Shown in pieces: positions 7,208 through 13,314 of a stretch of DNA of 15,238 bases. The position numbers and the translations under genes are program-made. The notes below the pieces were generated by a model that saw nothing but the letters and a program-made list of their open reading frames with translations, had not been told where the DNA came from and did not search any database. Position 1 is the stretch's first letter, and every line of letters begins with the position of its first letter. Source of the stretch: Haloarculaceae archaeon (GTDB lineage Archaea > Halobacteriota > Halobacteria > Halobacteriales > Haloarculaceae); contig JAHENO010000119.1 of the NCBI GenBank assembly GCA_018609945.1, forward strand, positions 1-15,238, in the 5' to 3' direction.

Positions 7208-8509
7208 TCACGCGGTCGAGCCGACCGGGCGCAGCAGGAACGTGCTCGCGCCGGCGACGACCGCCAGGACGGCACCGCCCAGGAAGGTGGCGTTCCAGCC
7301 GACCGCCGCCACGAGGAGGCTGGCGACGACGCCCGCGCCGATCCCGCCCCAGAGTTTCCCCGAGTACAGCAACGCGTAGTTCGTCGAGGAGTGCGGCCTG
7401 CCGTAGTACTCCCCGACCAGTGGCGGGAACACGGAGAACATCGGGCTCCGGAAGAAGATGGCGGTGGCGATCAGGACCACGAACGCGACCTCGAGGCCGA
7501 CCTGGCCGGCAGCGACGGCGAGCGCCAGCGCGACGCCGAAACAGACCAGCGAGGCGCCGACCGTCCGTGCCCGTCCCAGGCGGTCCGAGAGTGCGCCGCC
7601 GGCGACGATGCCCGCCGCGTCCCCGAGGGCGATGAGGGTCGCACTCCCCGTCGCGACCGCCGCCGAGAGCCCGAGGTGCTGGGCGAACGAGACCGCCTTC
7701 CCGATGACCATGAGGCTGACGACGTTCCCGACCGAGAACACCCCGTACAGGAGCCAGAACTGCCAGGTCCGGACCGTCTCCCGCGGGGTGTAGGCTCGCT
7801 CGGCGGTTCCGGCCCTCCCGCTCCCGGCTGGCCGGTCCCGGTCGCCGGGTTCGGGGTCGACGTCGACGGGGTCGCCGGTCCCGGGCGCTCCCGACTGGTC
7901 GCTGGACGGAGCGCCGTCGCCGGCCGTCTCCTCGCGGTTCGGGTCGCGCAACACCGGGACCGTCACGAGGACGGCCACGCCGGAGGCGGCGGCGAGGGCG
8001 AACACCGTGGCCTCGAAGTCGGTCCGGACGCCCCCGCGGACGGCGGGGATGACGAGAAAGCTCCCGGCGCTGTAGGCCATCGAGATGACGCCGGTCGCGA
8101 GACCGCGGCGCCGTTCGAGCCACTTCACGGGAGTGTTGATTGCGACCGTGTAGATTCCGCCGGCGCCGACGCCCGCGAGGCCGGCCCCGAGGGCCGCCAG
8201 GGGGAGTGATGCGGCCACGGCGGTCAGCCAGAACCCGGCGGCGAGCGTGAGGCCCCCCGCGAGCAGCGGCCCGCGCGGGCCGTGGCGGTCCCGGACCCAG
8301 CCGAGGGGGAACTGGGAGGCGGTCTGGCAGACGATGAAGACGGTAAATAGCGTCCCGACGCCGGCCTCGCCGGCACCGACGCGCGTGCCCAGCGGCTCCC
8401 GGATCGACGACCAGAGGAACTGGTAAAAGCCCGCGACCGCCATCGCGAGGGCGCCGGCGACGACGAGCCACCACACCGAGAACGGCAACCGGTCCCGCGG
8501 GTCGCGCAT
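7208..8509 (-). CDS. MFS transporter, oxalate/formate antiporter-like
   Basis: A 433-residue major facilitator with about 12 membrane helices in two halves, separated by a Pro/Asp-rich cytoplasmic loop (about residues 210-265). The MFS motif A appears as GWVRDRHGPRG (70-80) between helices 2 and 3. The stretch GVGAGGIYTVAINTPVKWLE followed by RRRGLATGVISMAYSAGS is typical of the oxalate/formate antiporter (OFA) group, which usually moves small organic anions. The substrate here cannot be read from sequence. The ATG at 8509 is supported by a palindromic TATA-like GCTTAAGC centred 27 bases upstream. It is divergent from the precorrin-2 dehydrogenase gene, with 103 bases between their starts, and converges with the DUF5778-like gene. 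Confidence 0.9.
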   Translation of the reverse strand: MRDPRDRLPFSVWWLVVAGALAMAVAGFYQFLWSSIREPLGTRVGAGEAGVGTLFTVFIVCQTASQFPLGWVRDRHGPRGPLLAGGLTLAAGFWLTAVAASLPLAALGAGLAGVGAGGIYTVAINTPVKWLERRRGLATGVISMAYSAGSFLVIPAVRGGVRTDFEATVFALAAASGVAVLVTVPVLRDPNREETAGDGAPSSDQSGAPGTGDPVDVDPEPGDRDRPAGSGRAGTAERAYTPRETVRTWQFWLLYGVFSVGNVVSLMVIGKAVSFAQHLGLSAAVATGSATLIALGDAAGIVAGGALSDRLGRARTVGASLVCFGVALALAVAAGQVGLEVAFVVLIATAIFFRSPMFSVFPPLVGEYYGRPHSSTNYALLYSGKLWGGIGAGVVASLLVAAVGWNATFLGGAVLAVVAGASTFLLRPVGSTA

Positions 8510-8532
8510 TGCCGGCCCTCCACGGACTGCGG

Positions 8533-8540
8533 GCTTAAGC
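8533..8540 (-). promoter_or_regulatory. TATA-like box for the MFS gene
   Basis: GCTTAAGC is centred 27-28 bases upstream of the ATG at 8509, the ideal archaeal spacing for a leaderless mRNA. Because it is palindromic it could in principle serve either strand, but it is too far (about 76 bases) from the plus-strand ATG at 8613, which has its own box. Confidence 0.55.
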
Positions 8541-8579
8541 GTGCGGGTACGGTGGTCAACCGCTCACCGATGCGACGGG

Positions 8580-8587
8580 AATTTCAA
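8580..8587 (+). promoter_or_regulatory. TATA-like box for precorrin-2 dehydrogenase
   Basis: AATTTCAA lies about 29 bases before the ATG at 8613 in otherwise GC-rich DNA. The spacing favours a leaderless transcript and helps choose the ATG at 8613 over in-frame starts further upstream. Confidence 0.5.
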
Positions 8588-8612
8588 CGTGGCGGGCCGA
8601 GACGGGACAGCG

Positions 8613-9257
8613 ATGATTCCGCTGCTCCACGATTTCGCCGGCGAACGGGTGCTCGTGTTCGGCGGCGGACCCGTCGGTGCCCGGAAGGCCCGCCGCTTTG
8701 CCCGCGAGGCACGCGTCGTCGTCGTCAGCCCTGCTTTCGCGGACGCGGACTTCGGGGCGGGCACGCTGGTTCGGGCCGCCCCCGCCCCCGACGACGTGGG
8801 GGGCTGGCTCGACCGCGTCGGCCCTGCCCTCGTCGTGGCGGCGACGGACGATCCGGCGGTGAACGCGGCGATAGAGGCGACCGCTACCGAGCGGGACGTG
8901 CTGGTCAACCGCGCCGACGAGTCGGGCACCCGCCGGCCCGGCAGCGTCGTCGTCCCGGCGACGGTTCGGGACGACCCCGTGGTGGTCGCCGTCGCCACCG
9001 GCGGGCGGAGTCCGGCACTCAGCCGACATCTCCGGGAGCGCCTCGAACCCGTCGTCGAGAACGCCGGCGCGATGGCGGCGCTCACCGGCGACCTCCGCGA
9101 TGATCTCCGCGAGTGGCCCGCCGACCAGCGCCGCGCGGCAGTGCGGGCGGTCGTCCGGAGCGAGGCCGTCTGGGAGGCCCTGGACGCGCCCGACGCGGAC
9201 GCCCAGGCGGTGGCGGCCGAGGTGGTCGCGGACGTGACGGGCGAGTCGCTCCGGTGA
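8613..9257 (+). CDS. Precorrin-2 dehydrogenase / sirohydrochlorin ferrochelatase
   Basis: A 214-residue protein matching the Met8 / N-terminal CysG family. This family oxidises precorrin-2 to sirohydrochlorin with NAD+ and, in some members, inserts iron to make siroheme. The N-terminal Rossmann fold shows VLVFGGGPVGARKARR with the dinucleotide glycines at residues 17-22, then VVAATDDPAVN (74-84), a core region. The segment LVNRADESGTRRPGSVVVPA and the motif VAVATGGRSPALSRHLRERL are also typical, and a small helical C-terminal domain follows. There is no C-terminal methyltransferase (CysG-A) domain, so uroporphyrinogen methylation must be encoded elsewhere. In haloarchaea siroheme is also the precursor of heme by the Ahb route. 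The gene is followed 46 bases later by leuS, with no hemA beside it in this window. The ferrochelatase activity is not proven by sequence. Confidence 0.92.
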   Translation: MIPLLHDFAGERVLVFGGGPVGARKARRFAREARVVVVSPAFADADFGAGTLVRAAPAPDDVGGWLDRVGPALVVAATDDPAVNAAIEATATERDVLVNRADESGTRRPGSVVVPATVRDDPVVVAVATGGRSPALSRHLRERLEPVVENAGAMAALTGDLRDDLREWPADQRRAAVRAVVRSEAVWEALDAPDADAQAVAAEVVADVTGESLR

Positions 9258-9258
9258 C

Positions 9259-9283
9259 CCACAGGCTTTTGCACTGTCTGTGG
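9259..9283. repeat. Inverted repeat upstream of leuS
   Basis: CCACAG (9259-9264) and CTGTGG (9278-9283) form a six-base stem with a 13-base loop in the 46-base gap before leuS. The loop contains CTTTTGC (9266-9272), which is also the best TATA-like sequence, about 35 bases before the leuS ATG. The arrangement could be an operator flanking the promoter or a chance repeat. No T-box or other riboswitch was recognised. Confidence 0.3.
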
Positions 9284-9303
9284 CAAAGGGCTCTCAACGC
9301 ACA

Positions 9304-12036
9304 ATGGCTCGCCGTGGCACGTACGCTTCGCAGGCAGTCAAGGAATACTGGCAGTACGTCTGGGACCGCGAGGACGCCTACGAACTCGCCGACGCCGAGA
9401 ACCCGACCTACGTGCTCGGGATGTTCCCCTACACCTCCGGAACGTTGCACATGGGGCACGTCCGCAACTACGCCATCACGGACGCCTACGCCCGCTACCG
9501 GCGGATGTGTGGCGACGACGTACTCCACCCGATGGGCTGGGACGCCTTCGGCCTGCCCGCCGAGAACGCCGCCTACGAGCGCTACACCGACCCCGAGTCC
9601 TGGACCGAGGCCTGCATCGCCCAGATGCGCGAGGACATGGCCGACATGGGCTTTGGCTACGACTGGTCCCGCGAGATCACGACCTGCCGGCCCGACTACT
9701 ACCGGTGGAACCAGTGGTTCTTCCGGGAGTTCCACGAGGCCGGCCTCGTCGAGTACAAGGCCGCCGAGGTGAACTGGTGTCCGGACTGCGAGACCGTCCT
9801 CGCGGACGCCCAGGTCCAGGAACCCGACCCCGGGACCGGCGACGGAGACGGGATCGGGGAGGCGCCAGCGGCCGACACGGACGCCGGCCCGGACACCGAC
9901 GCGGGCGTGGACGCAGACGTGGGGCCGGACGCACACGACCACGCCGGCGTCTGCTGGCGCTGCGAGACGCCCGTCGGACGGCGCGAACTCGACCAGTGGT
10001 TCTTCACGATCACGGACTACGCCGAGGAGTTGCTCGCGGGCCTCGACGACCTCGACGGGTGGCCCGACAGCGTCAGGGAGATCCAGCGCAACTGGATCGG
10101 CAGGCGCGAGGGCGCCCGCGTGACCTTCGAGGTCGAGGGCCACGGCGACGTGGACGTGTTCACCACCCGCCTGGACACGATCTGTGGCGCGACCTACCTG
10201 GCGGTTTCACCCGGGCACGACCTCGCGGCCGCCCTCGCGGCGAAGGACGAGTCGGTCGCACGCTACGTCGACGCGGCGCGGGCGAGCGCCCACGGCGGGA
10301 TGTCTGGCGTCGAGACCGACGCGACAGCGGTCAACCCCGTGACAGGGGAGGAGTTGCCCGTCTACGTCGCCGCGTACGTCCTCGAGGACGTCGGCACGGG
10401 CGCTGTCATGGGCGTCCCGGCCCACAACGAGCGCGACCACTCTTTCGCGATGGAACAGGACCTCCCCCTCCGGCAGGTGGTCGAACCGGTCGACGGCTCC
10501 GCGGACGGCCTCCCCGGCGAGCCCTACACCGACGCGGGGATGCTCGTCGACAGCGGCGACTACGACGGCCTGGCCTCATCGGCCGCCCGCGAACGGCTAC
10601 TCTCGGACCTCGCGGCGGCCGAACCGGACGTCACCTACCGCCTGCGGGACTGGCTCATCTCCCGCCAGCGCTACTGGGGGACGCCCATCCCCGTCGTCCA
10701 CTGCGAGGAGTGTGGGCCCGTCCTCGTCCCCGAGGCGGACCTGCCCGTGGAACTGCCCGAGTTCGTCCAGACCACGGGCAACCCACTGGAGGACATCGAC
10801 TCGTTCGTCGAGACCGAGTGTCCGGAGTGTGGCCGCCCCGCCGAACGGGAGACGGACACGATGGACACGTTCGTCGACTCCTCGTGGTACTTCCTGCGGT
10901 ACCTCTCGCCGGACCTCGATACCGCGCCCTTCGACCAGGAGGTCGCCGGGGAGTGGCTCCCGGTCGACGTCTACGTCGGCGGCGAGGAACACGCCGTGCT
11001 CCACCTGCTGTACATCCGGTTTTTCACCCGGGCGCTGGCTGACCTGGGCCTGGTGGACGTCCAGGAGCCCGTCGAGCGGCTGGTCAACCAGGGAACGGTC
11101 CTCTACGACGGGACGAAGATGTCCAAATCCAAGGGCAACGTGGTCAACCCTCACGAGTACGGCGCCGAGACGACGCGCCTGTTCGTCCTCTCGGCGGCCC
11201 ACCCCGAGCGGGACTTCGAGTGGACGGCCCGCGCGGTCAGCAGTTCCTACGACCTCCAGCAGACGCTGCACGGCCTCGTCGAGTCGTTCGTCGAGCGCGC
11301 CGGGGTCCGGGAGGAGCGCGAACCACACGACGAGTACGTCGCCCGCGAGATCGACCGGACCATCGCCGCGGCGACCGCCGACTACGAGCGCTTCCGGTTC
11401 CACCAGGCCGTCACCGAGATCCGCCAGCTCGCGGCGCTTCTGGGCCAGTACCGCGACTACGACACGCCCCACGAGGCGGTCTACAGGCGCGGGCTGGGCA
11501 CCCTGACGCGGCTGGTGGCGCCGCTGACCCCCTACCTGGGCGAGGAGATGTGGAACCTGCTCCGCGGCGAGGGACTCGTCGCCCACGCCGACTGGCCCAC
11601 CCCCGAGCGCGACGTGGCCGACTACGATGTCGAACGCCGGCTGGTCCGGACCCTCCGGGAGGACGTCCGGGACATCTTCGACGTGGCGAACATCGAAAAC
11701 GCCGACGAGATCGAGATCACGGTCGCCCCCGACTGGATGTACCGCGCCCACGAGGTCGCCCGCTCGGCCGACGAGGGTGACGCCCTCGTGGGGCAGATAC
11801 TCGAGGACGACGCGGTCCCCGCCGGCGAGGACGCACAGGCCTACGCCGAGGAGCTGCTGGAACGCCGCCAGGAACTCGAGCGAATGCTCGACGCCGACGC
11901 CGAGTACGGACTGCTCGACCGCGCGGCGTGGCTGCTGTCCGACGAGTTCGACGCCGCGGTGACCGTCCGGCGTGCCGACGGGGATGACGGTGCCGAGAAG
12001 GCCCGGCCCGGCAAGCCCGCCGTCCACATCCGGTGA
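9304..12036 (+). CDS. leuS: Leucyl-tRNA synthetase
   Basis: A 910-residue class I synthetase that charges tRNA-Leu in the cytoplasm. The HIGH motif is HMGH (49-52) in the bacterial-type context FPYTSGTLHMGHVRNY, and KMSKS is at 605-609. The CP1 editing domain has TTRLDT (287-292), GTGAVMGVPAHNERDHSF with His374 and Asp378, and bacterial-like spacing. The GWDAFGLPAENAA stretch is also bacterial-type. After about residue 790 the C-terminus (EIEITVAPDWMYRAHEVARS and onward) does not look like the short bacterial tail; a bacterial core with an archaeal-like tRNA-binding C-terminus is known for haloarchaeal LeuRS. Zinc-type cysteines are Cys159, Cys162, Cys217 and Cys220, but the two pairs are separated by an unusual Asp-rich insertion of about 41 residues. 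The ATG at 9304 gives MARRGTYASQAVKEYW; an in-frame start at 9280 would add eight residues and is less likely because it lies too close to the likely promoter. Confidence 0.96.
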   Translation: MARRGTYASQAVKEYWQYVWDREDAYELADAENPTYVLGMFPYTSGTLHMGHVRNYAITDAYARYRRMCGDDVLHPMGWDAFGLPAENAAYERYTDPESWTEACIAQMREDMADMGFGYDWSREITTCRPDYYRWNQWFFREFHEAGLVEYKAAEVNWCPDCETVLADAQVQEPDPGTGDGDGIGEAPAADTDAGPDTDAGVDADVGPDAHDHAGVCWRCETPVGRRELDQWFFTITDYAEELLAGLDDLDGWPDSVREIQRNWIGRREGARVTFEVEGHGDVDVFTTRLDTICGATYLAVSPGHDLAAALAAKDESVARYVDAARASAHGGMSGVETDATAVNPVTGEELPVYVAAYVLEDVGTGAVMGVPAHNERDHSFAMEQDLPLRQVVEPVDGSADGLPGEPYTDAGMLVDSGDYDGLASSAARERLLSDLAAAEPDVTYRLRDWLISRQRYWGTPIPVVHCEECGPVLVPEADLPVELPEFVQTTGNPLEDIDSFVETECPECGRPAERETDTMDTFVDSSWYFLRYLSPDLDTAPFDQEVAGEWLPVDVYVGGEEHAVLHLLYIRFFTRALADLGLVDVQEPVERLVNQGTVLYDGTKMSKSKGNVVNPHEYGAETTRLFVLSAAHPERDFEWTARAVSSSYDLQQTLHGLVESFVERAGVREEREPHDEYVAREIDRTIAAATADYERFRFHQAVTEIRQLAALLGQYRDYDTPHEAVYRRGLGTLTRLVAPLTPYLGEEMWNLLRGEGLVAHADWPTPERDVADYDVERRLVRTLREDVRDIFDVANIENADEIEITVAPDWMYRAHEVARSADEGDALVGQILEDDAVPAGEDAQAYAEELLERRQELERMLDADAEYGLLDRAAWLLSDEFDAAVTVRRADGDDGAEKARPGKPAVHIR
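9817..9942 (+). repeat. Coding repeat: Asp-rich insertion in LeuRS zinc region
   Basis: Codons 172-213 of leuS encode a low-complexity stretch of Asp, Gly, Ala, Pro and Thr. It includes an 18-base-period hexapeptide repeat: DTDAGP (from 9874), DTDAGV (from 9892) and DADVGP (from 9910), then a degenerate DAHDHAGV. Comparing remembered E. coli LeuRS, where about 14 residues lie between the equivalent positions, this one has 55, an excess of about 41. It stays in frame and the flanking cysteine pairs are intact, so it is probably a surface loop extension rather than damage. Confidence 0.8.
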
Positions 12037-12063
12037 CCCGCGCGACGCACCCGGCCGCCGGGC

Positions 12064-12071
12064 TTTTTATT
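12064..12071 (+). promoter_or_regulatory. TATA box for the aminotransferase gene
   Basis: TTTTTATT is centred 28 bases before the ATG at 12096 and is the clearest promoter-like sequence in the window. It supports a leaderless transcript and the choice of that ATG. The T-run also lies 28 bases after the leuS stop and could help terminate the leuS transcript. Confidence 0.65.
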
Positions 12072-12095
12072 CCAGTCCCCCGTAGGGGCGGTGAC

Positions 12096-13298
12096 ATGAC
12101 CGACACCGAAGAGACCGAACCACCGGACGTCGGCGAACTGGTACCGCCCGACCGGACGCTGATGGGTCCCGGCCCGACGGACGTCCACGACCGCGTGCGG
12201 CGTGCGGCGGCGGCCCCGCTCGTGGGTTATCTCGACGACTACTACGTCTCGGTGATGGACGACCTACAGGAACTGTTGCGGTACGCCTTCCGGACCACGA
12301 ACGAACACACCTTCGTCGTCAGCGGGACCGGCTCGGCGGCGATGGAGACGGCGCTTGCGAACCTGCTCGAACCCGGCGAGACCGTCCTCGTCCCCGGAAA
12401 CGGCTACTTCGGCCAGCGGATGGGACACGTCGCCGCGCGGGCCGGCGCCGAGGTGGTTACCGTCGAGGCTCCCTGGGGTCAGCCCCTGGATCCGGCGGAC
12501 GTCGAGGCGGCATTCGAGCGCCACCAGCCGACCGTCTTCGGGTTCGTCCACGGCGAGACCAGCACGGGCGTCCGCCAGCCCGACGTGCCCGCGCTGACCG
12601 ACATCGCCCACGCCCACGACGCCTACGTCGTCGCGGATACGGTGCCGGTGCTGGGCGGCCTGCCGTTCCGCACCGACGAGTGGGACCTCGACGTCGTCTA
12701 CACGGGCTCCCAGAAGTGTCTCTCGGCACCGCCGGGGGTCGCGCCGATCACCTTCAACGAGCGCGCCGTGGAGAAGGTCCACGCCCGCGAGACGCCGGTC
12801 CGGTCGTGGTACCTGGACCTGGCTGGCGTCTGGGAGTACTGGGGCGAGGAGCGCAACTACCACCACACCGGCCCCATCTCGACGAACTACGCGCTCCGGG
12901 AGGCCTGCCGGCTGATCGCCGAGGAGGGCATCGAGGCCGTCTGGGAACGGCACCGCCGCGTGGGCGGCGCCATCAAGGCCGGCGCCGAGGCGATGGGCGT
13001 GCCCCTCCACGTCGACGACGACCACTGGCTGCCGACGCTCAACCCCGTCACGGTCCCCGACGGCGTCGACGACGACCGCGTCATCGAGCGAGTGATGGAC
13101 GAACACGGCATCGAGATAGTCGGCGGCCTCGGCGCGCTGGCCGGGGACATCTTCCGGGTGGGCTGTATGGGCCACTCCGCGCGGCCGGGCAACGCACTCG
13201 AGGTCATCTCTGCGCTGGGAACCGTCCTCGCCGAGGAGGGCGCCGACGTGGACCCCGACGCCGGCGTGACCGCCGTCCGGCGAGCGCTCGCGGAGTGA
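12096..13298 (+). CDS. Class V PLP-dependent aminotransferase (alanine/serine-glyoxylate type)
   Basis: A 400-residue fold-type I, class V aminotransferase of the alanine-glyoxylate / serine-glyoxylate aminotransferase group. The family start LMGPGPTDVHDRVRRAAAAP appears after a 22-residue acidic lead. VSGTGSAAMETAL forms the phosphate-binding turn, VHGETSTGVRQP the substrate-loop region, and VVADTVPVLGG carries the Asp that contacts the pyridine nitrogen. The PLP lysine is Lys207 in YTGSQKCLSAPPG, and the C-terminal DIFRVGCMGH motif is typical. Family members move amino groups between alanine or serine and glyoxylate or pyruvate; the exact substrate pair cannot be told from sequence. An in-frame start at 12033 overlapping leuS is rejected because the TATA box at 12064-12071 would lie inside it. 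The methyltransferase gene follows after 16 bases, probably by read-through, without a clear functional link. Confidence 0.93.
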   Translation: MTDTEETEPPDVGELVPPDRTLMGPGPTDVHDRVRRAAAAPLVGYLDDYYVSVMDDLQELLRYAFRTTNEHTFVVSGTGSAAMETALANLLEPGETVLVPGNGYFGQRMGHVAARAGAEVVTVEAPWGQPLDPADVEAAFERHQPTVFGFVHGETSTGVRQPDVPALTDIAHAHDAYVVADTVPVLGGLPFRTDEWDLDVVYTGSQKCLSAPPGVAPITFNERAVEKVHARETPVRSWYLDLAGVWEYWGEERNYHHTGPISTNYALREACRLIAEEGIEAVWERHRRVGGAIKAGAEAMGVPLHVDDDHWLPTLNPVTVPDGVDDDRVIERVMDEHGIEIVGGLGALAGDIFRVGCMGHSARPGNALEVISALGTVLAEEGADVDPDAGVTAVRRALAE

Positions 13299-13314
13299 CT
13301 CCGCCGACCGTACC

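Noticed and set aside
9258..9303. A T-box-like regulatory RNA in front of leuS
   Set aside because: The gap is only 46 bases, has no specifier-loop or T-box sequence, and T-boxes are not known in archaea.
10597..12027. A 476-codon antisense frame within leuS
   Set aside because: It mirrors the codon structure of leuS, has no recognisable motif and no promoter, and is explained by third-position GC bias.
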